This document shows, piece by piece, positions 45,465 to 53,613 of a stretch of 60,211 nt of DNA (positions are counted from its first letter, which is position 1; each line of letters opens with the position of its first letter). Where the stretch lies: the NCBI GenBank assembly GCA_016788485.1, contig JAEUSV010000098.1, positions 1-60,211 on the forward strand, in the 5' to 3' direction. Under the pieces are notes generated by a model. The model had not been told where the DNA came from. It ran no database searches and saw only the letters and a program-made list of their open reading frames with translations. A program made the translations under genes and the position numbers. Source of the DNA: Flavobacteriales bacterium. GTDB taxonomy: Bacteria; Bacteroidota; Bacteroidia; Flavobacteriales_F; PHOS-HE28.

Positions 45465-46823
45465 ATGGCGAACCTCCACCGCGCCCTCGCGCTCCTTACC
45501 GGCCTGCTGGCCTGGGGACTGGCCTCGTTCGCCCAGGAGGGCGACACGGTCAGGGTCATGCGCATGTTCAACGCCACGGACACCGTGTACGTGTTCACCA
45601 AGGCCCAGCGCGACAGCATCCGCTCGATCGTGCAGGAGGCCAAGACCTTCGGTGACTTCACGCCGGGCAAGGGCTTCGAGCTGGCCCACGGCAAGCACGG
45701 CTCGGTGAACTTCAGCACCTACGTGCTGCTAAGGTGGGTGGACCAGGTGCCCGACAACGCGGAGGTTGAGGACCACCTGGGACGCGTACGCACACTGGAC
45801 CCGCGCAACGATATCCAGTGGCACCGGAGCTACCTCTACTTCAACGGCTGGGCGTTCACCCCGAAGTTCATCTGGCAGGTGAACACCTGGAGCGTGCTCA
45901 GCACCGGACAGATCCTGCTCATCGGCTCCATCACCTACCGCTTCCACAAGGCCTTCAACCTCAGCGGCGGCATCAACGGTCTTCCCACCACGCGCTCCAT
46001 GCTGGGCTCGCACCCCCTCTGGCAGGCGAACGACCGCGCCATGGCCGATGAGTACTTCCGAGCCGGCTTCAGCAGCGGCATCTGGGCGACCGGTGAGCTG
46101 ACGCCACGGCTTCGCTATACCGCCACCGTGATGAACAACCTGAGCCAGCTGGGGGTGAACGCCACCCAGCTGACACGTGACCTGGGCACGGGCTTCAACC
46201 TGGAATGGACCCCCACCACGGGCGAGTTCGGACCGCGCGGCGCCTACGGCGATTGGGAACACCACGATAAGCTCGCTACGCGCTTCGGCGGCGGTTACGG
46301 CCACTGCCGTGAGGACCGGTTCAACCAGGACCTCTCCAGCAAGACATTGAACACGCAGGTCAAGATCAGCGATTCGCAGAACCTCTTCGAGGTGGGCGCG
46401 CTGGCCGATTCGGTCACCGTGATGAACGCCTTGTGGCAGCAGTTCGCCTTGGATGCGGGGTTCAAGTACAAGGGCTGGTTCCTGCACCTGGAGTACTTCC
46501 AACGCTTATTGAACCAGTTCGAGGCCGACGGTCCGCTCCCGTTGAACGAGATCAACGAGAACGGCTACATGGTGCAGCTCAGCGCCTTTCCGATCAAGCA
46601 GAAGCTCGAGGTGTACGGCTTCCATTCGGCCGTGAACGGCAAGTGGAACAAGCCCTCGGAATTTGGCGGTGGCCTCAACCTGTATCCCTTCGACAGCCGC
46701 TACTTCCGTGTCAATGGCCATGTGATGCACGTGAAGGAGAGCCCGGCGAACAGCGTGTTCGGCTTCTACCTGGGCGGCATGACCGGCATGACCTACAGCA
46801 TCGGCGTATCCTTCATCCTCTGA
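45465..46823 (+). CDS. Porin O/P-like outer-membrane protein
   Basis: A 452-residue exported protein. A signal peptide (ends ..ASFAQ) and a short helical N-terminus precede about sixteen strand-like segments (for example H-R-S-Y-L-Y-F-N-G-W and G-W-F-L-H-L-E-Y-F-Q-R). The end, MTYSIGVSFIL, is a barrel-terminal strand. It resembles the phosphate-selective porin O/P family as used for diverse anions. ATG 45465 was taken; a TTG 27 nt upstream is unlikely. The amidohydrolase gene begins 5 nt after its stop. Confidence 0.72.
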   Translation: MANLHRALALLTGLLAWGLASFAQEGDTVRVMRMFNATDTVYVFTKAQRDSIRSIVQEAKTFGDFTPGKGFELAHGKHGSVNFSTYVLLRWVDQVPDNAEVEDHLGRVRTLDPRNDIQWHRSYLYFNGWAFTPKFIWQVNTWSVLSTGQILLIGSITYRFHKAFNLSGGINGLPTTRSMLGSHPLWQANDRAMADEYFRAGFSSGIWATGELTPRLRYTATVMNNLSQLGVNATQLTRDLGTGFNLEWTPTTGEFGPRGAYGDWEHHDKLATRFGGGYGHCREDRFNQDLSSKTLNTQVKISDSQNLFEVGALADSVTVMNALWQQFALDAGFKYKGWFLHLEYFQRLLNQFEADGPLPLNEINENGYMVQLSAFPIKQKLEVYGFHSAVNGKWNKPSEFGGGLNLYPFDSRYFRVNGHVMHVKESPANSVFGFYLGGMTGMTYSIGVSFIL

Positions 46824-46828
46824 TCACC

Positions 46829-47962
46829 ATGCGAACATCCCTCCTGATCCCGTGCCTGCTCTGTTGCGCGATCCCCGCATTGGCGCAGGTGAAGAAGGTC
46901 GCGAAGGCGACCATGCCCACAGCGGACAACAGCCTGTTCCACGACGGTCACTTCCACCTCACCAACTACGTGCAGGAGGGGATCACCGCCAGGTACTACC
47001 TGGACAGCATCATGGGGGACAAGGTGGGGCGCAGCACCCTCTTCGGCATCCCGCTCCAACAGCAATGGAGCCACCGCGTGACCGGCGACAATGCCCCGAG
47101 CTACTACCTCGACACCGATGCGCCGCTTTACTATTACAGTTTCACCGATGCGTACATCGCGATGCAGTACCGCTCCCTTACACCGGAGCAGCAGAAGCGC
47201 ATCGATCCCATGATCACCGGGTTCAACCCCACCGACATGTACGCGGCCGATCACATCCGCCGCGTGCTGCTGACCTTCCCGGGCGTGTTCACCGGCATCG
47301 GCGAGTTCAGCATCCACAAGGAGTTCGTGAGCAGCAAGGTGAGCGGCGATGTGGCCAGCCTGCAGGACCCGGCACTGGACCGCATCCTCGACCTCTGCAA
47401 GGAGACCGGCCTGCTGGTGATCCTGCACAACGACATCGACAACCCCTTCCCGAAACCCGGTTCGCCCAACTACCTGGAGGACATGCGGGCCCTGGTGAAG
47501 CGGCATCCCGACACGCCCATCATCTGGGCCCACGTGGGCCTGGGGCGTGTGGTGCACCCCATCGACCACCAGGCGGCCATGATCGATCAGCTGCTCCAGG
47601 ACCCCGCGATGCGGAACCTGTACTTCGACATCAGCTGGGACGAGGTGGCCAAGTACATCGTGAGCAGTGATTCCGCGCTGGCGCGCAGCGTGCGCCTGGT
47701 GGAGAAGTACCCCGATCGCTTCCTGTTCGGCACGGACAACGTGGCACCGGCGACGCAGGCGAAGCACATGAAGGTGTACGAGCTGTACGCGCCCTTCTGG
47801 GCGAAACTGAAGCCCTCCACCAGCCTGGCCATCCGCAAGGGCAACTACGAGCGGCTCTTCGACCAGGCGCGTACGCGGGTGCGGGCCTGGGAGGCGGTCA
47901 ATGTGCCGAAGGAACGTCCGATCCCCGCACCGACACCCGCATCGGGAACCGGCGGTCACTGA
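46829..47962 (+). CDS. Exported amidohydrolase-family metalloenzyme (amidohydrolase 2 type)
   Basis: A 377-residue protein with a signal peptide (ends ..IPALAQ) and a TIM-barrel amidohydrolase core. Likely metal ligands are H-F-H in DGHFHLTN, Glu in GIGEFSIH, His in VILHND, His in WAHVGLG, and Asp in LFGTDNV. This order fits the amidohydrolase-related family PF04909, whose members hydrolyse or decarboxylate a range of compounds. Export is unusual for this family. It is 5 nt behind a porin gene. The substrate is unknown. Confidence 0.8.
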   Translation: MRTSLLIPCLLCCAIPALAQVKKVAKATMPTADNSLFHDGHFHLTNYVQEGITARYYLDSIMGDKVGRSTLFGIPLQQQWSHRVTGDNAPSYYLDTDAPLYYYSFTDAYIAMQYRSLTPEQQKRIDPMITGFNPTDMYAADHIRRVLLTFPGVFTGIGEFSIHKEFVSSKVSGDVASLQDPALDRILDLCKETGLLVILHNDIDNPFPKPGSPNYLEDMRALVKRHPDTPIIWAHVGLGRVVHPIDHQAAMIDQLLQDPAMRNLYFDISWDEVAKYIVSSDSALARSVRLVEKYPDRFLFGTDNVAPATQAKHMKVYELYAPFWAKLKPSTSLAIRKGNYERLFDQARTRVRAWEAVNVPKERPIPAPTPASGTGGH

Positions 47963-47966
47963 TCGG

Positions 47967-47974
47967 TACCTTGC
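47967..47974 (+). promoter_or_regulatory. -7 promoter element TACCTTGC, leaderless configuration
   Basis: Ends 3 nt before the ATG of the MscS-like gene at 47978. Confidence 0.5.
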
Positions 47975-47977
47975 GGC

Positions 47978-49621
47978 ATGCGCTCCTTCCTGTCCCTCCG
48001 GAAACTGTTGCTCCTTGCCTTGCTCGCATGGAACGCATCCATGCATGCGCAGGACACCACGGGCCTTTCCATGCAGGCCATTGGAGAGGAGGAGTCGGTG
48101 ATGCTGCGGTCCTTCAAGCCGTCGGTGCCGGCCGACCTCGTCATCGCCAACCGCCACATCATCACCCTGCGGTCCGAAGTGTTCTCCAACTCGCCGGAGC
48201 AGCGGGTCGGCAACATCCACAAGCGCCTCGAGGAGGCCCTGGCGAAAGGCGGACCCGGTGTGCTGAGCGACTCCGTGCTCTTTGGCGGCTGCGGCATCCT
48301 CATCGACGGCCACCCGCTGATGTTCATCGGCCCGCTCGACCTGGACCCGTCGATGGGCGAGGATATCGCAACGGTGAAGGAGCGCACCAAGGAACGGCTG
48401 CGCACCGCCATCGCCGACCAGCGGGAAATGCGCGACTCCCGCGCGATGGTGCGCAATGTGGGCCTGGTGGCGCTCTACTCCGCTGCGCTCGCGGCCGTGC
48501 TCTTTCTGCTGGGACGGCTGCGCCGCCTGATCCACCGCAAGGCCGAGGCCTTCATCCAGCGCAGCATGGAGCGCTCGGGCATCAAGGGCGGACTGTCGCG
48601 CAGCCATACGCTCTTCCTCATCGCGCAGCGGCTGGCCATGCTGGTGATCGGTGTGCTCATGCTGGTGGTGCTCTACTTCTGGGCCACTGCGGTGCTCGGG
48701 CGCATCCCGCTGACGAGGGCTTGGAGCGAGAGCATGTTCGGGGTGATCTCCGACGCCGCCCTCTGGGCCTTTGACGGTGTGGTGGAGGCCCTGCCCGGCC
48801 TGGCGATGGTCACGTTCATCTTCCTCATCACCCGCGCGGTGGCGAAGATCATCGGTGGGCTCTTCACCCGGATCCAGAACGGGGAGCTCGAGGTCACCTG
48901 GATCGATGCCTCCATCGCGGCGCCCACGAGGCGTGTCATCGTCCTGCTCATCTGGGTCTTCGGTCTGGTCATTGCCTACCCCTACATCCCGGGAAGCAGC
49001 AGCAAGGCCTTCCAAGGGGTGAGCGTACTGGCCGGCGTGATGCTCTCCCTTGGCAGCAGCGGGGTGATCTCACAGGCCGTATCGGGCCTTGCCCTCATGT
49101 TCAACCGGCTGGCACGCGTGGGGGAATGCATCGCCGTGGGCGATGTGGTCACTGGCGTGGTGAAGCAGATCGGTTATTTCAACACCACCATCGTCACCAG
49201 TTATGGTGAAGAGGTCACGGTGCCCAACAGCATCGTGATGAGCAGCAAGCTCACCAACCTCTCGCGCCACCCGGGCGCCAAGGGCATCCTGTGGACCACG
49301 GGCGTCACCATCGGCTACGACGCGCCCTGGCGCCAGGTGCACGCCATGCTGCTGGAGGCCGCGCGAATGACCAATGGCCTGGCATCGGACCCTGCACCGA
49401 AGGTGGTGCAGCACGCGCTGAACGATTTCTACGTGGACTATCGCCTGACGGTGGTCGTGCAGGGACCCTTCCGGCAGACCCTCTCCGACCTGCATGCCAA
49501 CATACAGGACGTGTTCAATGCGAACGGCGTGCAGATCATGAGCCCGCATTACATGGGCGATACGGACCCCGCCAAGGTGGTGCCACCGGAGAAGCAAGAC
49601 CCTGGGATCAAGCCGATCTGA
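47978..49621 (+). CDS. Large MscS-family mechanosensitive channel
   Basis: A 547-residue channel. A signal peptide (ends ..SMHAQ) and a periplasmic domain of about 130 residues precede helices at about 165-185, 210-240, 260-290 and 320-345. The pore-lining TM3 region follows, with SLGSSGVISQAVSGLALMF. The cytoplasmic MscS beta domain begins G-E-C-I-A-V-G-D-V-V-T-G-V-V-K-Q-I-G, with T-V-P-N-S-I-V-M later. Such channels relieve osmotic pressure. It sits beside the amidohydrolase gene and is tail to tail with a barrel gene, 3 bp apart. Confidence 0.9.
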   Translation: MRSFLSLRKLLLLALLAWNASMHAQDTTGLSMQAIGEEESVMLRSFKPSVPADLVIANRHIITLRSEVFSNSPEQRVGNIHKRLEEALAKGGPGVLSDSVLFGGCGILIDGHPLMFIGPLDLDPSMGEDIATVKERTKERLRTAIADQREMRDSRAMVRNVGLVALYSAALAAVLFLLGRLRRLIHRKAEAFIQRSMERSGIKGGLSRSHTLFLIAQRLAMLVIGVLMLVVLYFWATAVLGRIPLTRAWSESMFGVISDAALWAFDGVVEALPGLAMVTFIFLITRAVAKIIGGLFTRIQNGELEVTWIDASIAAPTRRVIVLLIWVFGLVIAYPYIPGSSSKAFQGVSVLAGVMLSLGSSGVISQAVSGLALMFNRLARVGECIAVGDVVTGVVKQIGYFNTTIVTSYGEEVTVPNSIVMSSKLTNLSRHPGAKGILWTTGVTIGYDAPWRQVHAMLLEAARMTNGLASDPAPKVVQHALNDFYVDYRLTVVVQGPFRQTLSDLHANIQDVFNANGVQIMSPHYMGDTDPAKVVPPEKQDPGIKPI

Positions 49622-49624
49622 CCC

Positions 49625-50578
49625 TCACAACCCACCCCCCCAGCGGTACTGCCAGGTCAGCGAGACCATATCGAAGTTGTTGCCGGTGCGCGCATAGACC
49701 CCGGCGCTCCAGTTGAACCGCAGCCCATGGTGCTTGGACAGAGGCGTGGAGAAGGTGGCCCCGGTGCGCCAGTTCTGCTGCAGGTCGTTGCGGAACACCC
49801 CGTTGATGGTGGTTGATCCGCCGGCGTAGTAGGTCACATCCACGGAGGCCCACATGCCCTTGGCGAAATTGCGGATCACATGACCCTTGCCTGCATAGAC
49901 GGGGTCCTGCTTGCGGGTGCGGCCGATGTAGAAATCCGCGTTGTCCGTGAAGACCTCGGCGGTGGCGGAGAGTTCCATGATCCAACGGCCCAAGGCCTGT
50001 GAGGCGCCCAGCTCCCCCTTGAAGCTCCACCGGTTGGCACCGAGGTTCACCAACCGTTCCGGATCGTACTGGCCGGTCGGGCAGGTGGTGGTCAGGCTCA
50101 CCCCGATGACCAGGTCCTGCTTGTAGTCTTGGAACTCCTTCAGGTCCAAGGCAGGCGCGCCCATCAGGTTGGCCGCAAGGCGCACCTTCATGTCCGTCAG
50201 GCCGCTCACGTGCCGCGAGACCGGTGCTCCTTCGTACAGGGCCTTGCCATCGAGCCACATGTACGGGGCGACCACACTGAGCTTGGCGGACTGGCCACCA
50301 ATGTTCAGTACGCGAGCATACCCGAACACCGCACCGGCCGTGTTCAGGTCGGGTTCCGTGAGCGGCACCGCCGGGTCCAGCGGAAAGCCCAGCCGCGTGG
50401 CCGTGGGGCCCACGGCGAGGAAGTTGACCCCGATGGGCGCATTGGCGTACTGACGCGGCTCGAAGTCCTGTGCCTGACCGGACATGGTCGCACAGCAGCT
50501 CGCCAAGAACATGGCTGCACGCCACCGGCACCAGGTACGCCGTGCGCGGATCTTCCGGGGGGACCGCGCGGACTTCAT
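49625..50578 (-). CDS. MetA-type outer-membrane transporter (phenol-degradation pathway family barrel)
   Basis: A 317-residue exported barrel. After an Arg-rich N-terminus and a signal peptide (ends ..SGQAQ) the motifs F-E-P-R-Q-Y-A-N-A-P-I-G-V-N-F-L and the final W-Q-Y-R-W-G-G-G-L fit the 'transporter'/Phenol_MetA_deg family (PF13557). Members are putative channels for small organics. The long, unusually basic region before the hydrophobic core hints that translation could start later (an in-frame ATG at residue 23), but the -7 element directly before ATG 50578 supports the longer form. Confidence 0.75.
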   Translation of the reverse strand: MKSARSPRKIRARRTWCRWRAAMFLASCCATMSGQAQDFEPRQYANAPIGVNFLAVGPTATRLGFPLDPAVPLTEPDLNTAGAVFGYARVLNIGGQSAKLSVVAPYMWLDGKALYEGAPVSRHVSGLTDMKVRLAANLMGAPALDLKEFQDYKQDLVIGVSLTTTCPTGQYDPERLVNLGANRWSFKGELGASQALGRWIMELSATAEVFTDNADFYIGRTRKQDPVYAGKGHVIRNFAKGMWASVDVTYYAGGSTTINGVFRNDLQQNWRTGATFSTPLSKHHGLRFNWSAGVYARTGNNFDMVSLTWQYRWGGGL

Positions 50579-50581
50579 GCT

Positions 50582-50589
50582 GAAATGTA
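50582..50589 (-). promoter_or_regulatory. -7 promoter element TACATTTC, leaderless configuration
   Basis: Minus-strand element, 3 nt before the ATG at 50578. Confidence 0.5.
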
Positions 50590-50656
50590 AGGAAGGCCGA
50601 CGTCAGGGATGGTGAGTTTCCATGGTACCGCCCATTCGCCTGCGTACCTGCACCTT

Positions 50657-50700
50657 CCATGAAGGGAACATCCCCGCCCCTCCGGAGAGGAACGGGGATG
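50657..50700 (-). terminator. Probable terminator of the ansB-dcu-aspA operon
   Basis: CATCCCCG (50669-50676) and CGGGGATG (50693-50700) form an 8-bp stem with an inner 4-bp helix (CCTC/GAGG). On the minus strand it is followed by a pyrimidine-rich TTCCCTTC. It lies 35 bp beyond the aspartase stop codon. Confidence 0.55.
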
Positions 50701-50734
50701 CCGCGCACACGTGCGATCAATGCGGAGGTTGCGA

Positions 50735-52207
50735 TCACTTGCCCACATACTTCGACTTGTCCAGGCCCGTGAGGCTGGCGGGGTCGAGCAGCTGCTTGAT
50801 CTGCTCCTCGGTGAGCACCTTCTTCTCGCGGATGATCTCCAGGATGCCCTTGTTGGTGGCGAGTGCCTCCTTGGCCAGCTCCGTGGCCTTGTCATAGCCG
50901 ATGACCGGGTTCAATGCGGTGACGATGCCAACGGTGCGCTCGATGTGCTCCTTCAGCACCGCCTCGTTCACCGTGATGCCATCGATGCAAAGGGTCCGCA
51001 TCGTCCGCATGCCGGTGATGAAGAGCTCCTGCGACTCGAAGATGGCGATGGCCACGACGGGCTCGAAGGCATTGAGCTCCAGGTCGCCGTTCTCAGAGGC
51101 CAGGCTGACGGTGACATCGTTGCCGATCACGCGGAAGCAGATCTCGCTCATGAGCTCGGGGATCACCGGGTTCACCTTGCCGGGCATGATGCTGGAGCCG
51201 GGCTGCAGGGCGGGCAGGTTGATCTCGAAAAGGCCCGTGCGCGGACCGCTGGCCATCAGGCGCAGGTCGCTGCTGATCTTGTTCAGCTTGATCGCAAGGC
51301 TCTTCAACTGGGAGCTGTAGGCCACGTACTCCTGCATGTCCCAAGTGCCTGCGATCAGGTCGCTGCTCAGGTGGATGGGCTTGCCGGTCAGTTCGGCCAG
51401 GTGCTTCACACAGCGCTCCGAATAGCCCTTGGGCGCGGTGATGCCCGTGCCGATGGCGGTGGCGCCCATGTTCACCCCATAGAGCTTGCTCTCGGCGTAC
51501 TTCAGCTCATCCAGCTCCCATTGCAGCGCTTCGGCGTAAGCATGGAACTGCTGGCCCACGGTCATCGGCACGGCGTCCTGCAGCTCGGTGCGGCCCATCT
51601 TCACCACGTCGATGTACTTGTTGCCGATGGCCCGGAACGACTTGATGAGCAGCGTGAGCTCATCGATCACCTCCTTGTTGTTCAGGATCATCGCGATCTT
51701 GAGGGCGGTGGGGTAACTGTCGTTGGTGCTTTGCGATGCGTTCAGGTGATCATGCGGCTCCACGGTCTTGTAGTCACCGATCCTGCCACCGGTCTCGATC
51801 AGGGCGATGTTGGCCATCACCTCGTTCACGTTCATGTTGGCGCTGGTGCCCGCACCGCCCTGGTACATGTCCACCTGGAACCACTCGTGGTACTTGCCGG
51901 CCATGATGGCGTCGTAGGCCTTCTGGATCTTCGCCAGCACCTCGGGCTTCATCTTGCCCACGTCGGTGTTCGCGCGGGCGGCGGCCAGCTTCACGATGGC
52001 GTAGGCCTTGATCAGGTTGGTGTGGTCGCTGAACTTGTCGTCGCTGATCCGGAAGTTCTCCAGGGCACGGGCGGTCTGCACCCCGTAGAGGGCATCCGCC
52101 GGGATCTGCTTCTCGCCGAGGAGGTCCTTCTCCGTGCGTGTCTGTTGGGCGGTGAGGCTCGTGGCCAGCAGCGTGGCAGTGGCGAGCAGGGCGGAAATGC
52201 GTTTCAT
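50735..52207 (-). CDS. aspA: Aspartate ammonia-lyase (aspartase) with an N-terminal signal peptide
   Basis: A 490-residue member of the aspartase/fumarase superfamily that converts L-aspartate to fumarate and ammonia. Family residues are seen in EKDLLGEKQIPADALYGVQT, GGAGTSANMN, A-S-Q-S-T-N-D-S-Y-P-T (the T-N-D form favours aspartase over fumarase), and the catalytic loop GSSIMPGKVNP with Ser338. Before the usual start of the fold stands a signal peptide: two basic residues, a long Ala/Leu/Thr core, and a ..LTAQ end. Ser338 lies 20 residues later than Ser318 of Bacillus AspB, consistent with an added peptide. Aspartases are normally cytoplasmic. Last gene of the ansB-dcu-aspA operon, 14 nt after dcu. 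Confidence 0.9.
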   Translation of the reverse strand: MKRISALLATATLLATSLTAQQTRTEKDLLGEKQIPADALYGVQTARALENFRISDDKFSDHTNLIKAYAIVKLAAARANTDVGKMKPEVLAKIQKAYDAIMAGKYHEWFQVDMYQGGAGTSANMNVNEVMANIALIETGGRIGDYKTVEPHDHLNASQSTNDSYPTALKIAMILNNKEVIDELTLLIKSFRAIGNKYIDVVKMGRTELQDAVPMTVGQQFHAYAEALQWELDELKYAESKLYGVNMGATAIGTGITAPKGYSERCVKHLAELTGKPIHLSSDLIAGTWDMQEYVAYSSQLKSLAIKLNKISSDLRLMASGPRTGLFEINLPALQPGSSIMPGKVNPVIPELMSEICFRVIGNDVTVSLASENGDLELNAFEPVVAIAIFESQELFITGMRTMRTLCIDGITVNEAVLKEHIERTVGIVTALNPVIGYDKATELAKEALATNKGILEIIREKKVLTEEQIKQLLDPASLTGLDKSKYVGK

Positions 52208-52221
52208 GGTGCGTACAGGGT

Positions 52222-53550
52222 TCAAAGGAGAAGGTAACTGAAGCCGAAGGCCAGCAGCACGGCGCTGATCGTCACGACCAGGCCGGGCAGCATGAAGCTG
52301 TGGTTGACGACGACCTTGCCGATGCGCGTGGTGCCGGTGCGGTCGAAGCTCACCGCCGCGAGCATGGTGCCGTAGGTGGGCAGGAAGAAGATGCCGTTCA
52401 CCGCGGGGTACAGGGCGATGAGCAGCGCCGTGGGCATGTCCAGTGCGAGCGCCACCGGCATCAGGGTGACGATGGTGGCCGCCTGGCTGAAGAGCAGCAT
52501 GCTCAGCGCGAAGAGGCCCACACCGAACAACCACTCCTGCCCCGCGATCACACCGGAGAAGCCCTCCACGATGGCCTCCTGGTTGCCTGCGAAGAACGAG
52601 GAGCCCAGCCAGGAGATGCCCAGGATGGAGATCACCGCCACGATGCCGCTCTTCATGGTGGGACCCGCCACGGCCTTCGCCGCGCTGGCCTTGAACAGCA
52701 GCATGGTGAGGCCGGCGATGGCGAGCATGATGATCATGATGGCCTGCGCCATATCCACTTCCTTGTCGATGGCCACGCCGTCCACGCTCATGGTGTAGTG
52801 CGGGCGGATGGCGGGGAAGAGGCCCAGCAGCACCACCAGCACCACCGAACCGAAGAAGAGCAGCGTGGCGCCGCGTGCGTTCCGCAACGCCTGACCTTCG
52901 AGCACCACAGTGGGTGCGGCGGCCGGCGTGTCGCCCTCCGCCTCCTGCGGCACAGGCGGCTCGTCCTTCAACTCCTTGCCGCGCCGGGAGACGACCAGGG
53001 CACCGAGGAACACGGCGATCAACGTGGCGGGGATCGTCACCATCATGATCTGCGGCAGCGACACCGACCGACCGCTCAACTGCGCGAGCATGGCCACGGT
53101 GACGGCGCTGATCGGCGAGGCGATGAGGCCGTGCATCGATGCGATGACCGTGATGGACAGCGGCCGTTCCGGCCGGATGCCGGACTTGCGGGCGATCTCC
53201 GCGATCACGGGCAGCAGCGCATAGATCACATGCTGCGTGCCGCTGAGGAAGATGAGCGCATAGGTGACGAAGGGTGCGATGAAGGTGATGCTCTTCGGGT
53301 TCCTCCGCAGGATCTTCTCCGCCACCGACACGAGGAAGGTGAGGCCGCCGGCCGCCTCCATGGCCGAGAGCGCCGTGATCACCGCGATGATCATGCCGAG
53401 CACCACGCCCGGTGGGCCACCCGGGGGCAGGCCGAAGGCGAACACCAGCACCACCAGCCCGATGCCGCCCATGGTGCCCATGCCGATGCCACCGAGCCGC
53501 GATCCGATGAGGATGCAGCCGAGCAGAACGGCGAGCTCGAGCCAGATCAT
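52222..53550 (-). CDS. Anaerobic C4-dicarboxylate transporter, DcuA/DcuB family
   Basis: A 442-residue membrane transporter with the family N-terminus M-I-W-L-E-L-A-V-L-L-G-C-I-L-I-G-S-R-L-G-G-I-G and F-G-L-P-P-G-G-P-P. Later landmarks are S-G-T-Q-H-V-I-Y-A-L-L-P-V-I and L-P-T-Y-G-T-M-L-A-A. E. coli DcuA/DcuB exchange fumarate, succinate, malate and aspartate across the inner membrane. The gene is flanked by an exported asparaginase and an exported aspartase, so uptake of fumarate made in the periplasm is a reasonable inference. Start ATG 53550 matches known Dcu N-termini. Confidence 0.92.
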   Translation of the reverse strand: MIWLELAVLLGCILIGSRLGGIGMGTMGGIGLVVLVFAFGLPPGGPPGVVLGMIIAVITALSAMEAAGGLTFLVSVAEKILRRNPKSITFIAPFVTYALIFLSGTQHVIYALLPVIAEIARKSGIRPERPLSITVIASMHGLIASPISAVTVAMLAQLSGRSVSLPQIMMVTIPATLIAVFLGALVVSRRGKELKDEPPVPQEAEGDTPAAAPTVVLEGQALRNARGATLLFFGSVVLVVLLGLFPAIRPHYTMSVDGVAIDKEVDMAQAIMIIMLAIAGLTMLLFKASAAKAVAGPTMKSGIVAVISILGISWLGSSFFAGNQEAIVEGFSGVIAGQEWLFGVGLFALSMLLFSQAATIVTLMPVALALDMPTALLIALYPAVNGIFFLPTYGTMLAAVSFDRTGTTRIGKVVVNHSFMLPGLVVTISAVLLAFGFSYLLL

Positions 53551-53613
53551 GGGCGGTGGTGATGCGAAGGCCCCGCAACGCACACCGCCACGGGACCCTC
53601 GCGTTCGTCCAGT

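Noticed and set aside
51178-52207. Class II fumarase instead of aspartase
   Set aside because: The S-T-N-D motif, GYSERCVKHLAELTG and overall N-terminus match aspartases; fumarases have S-S-N-D and different flanks.
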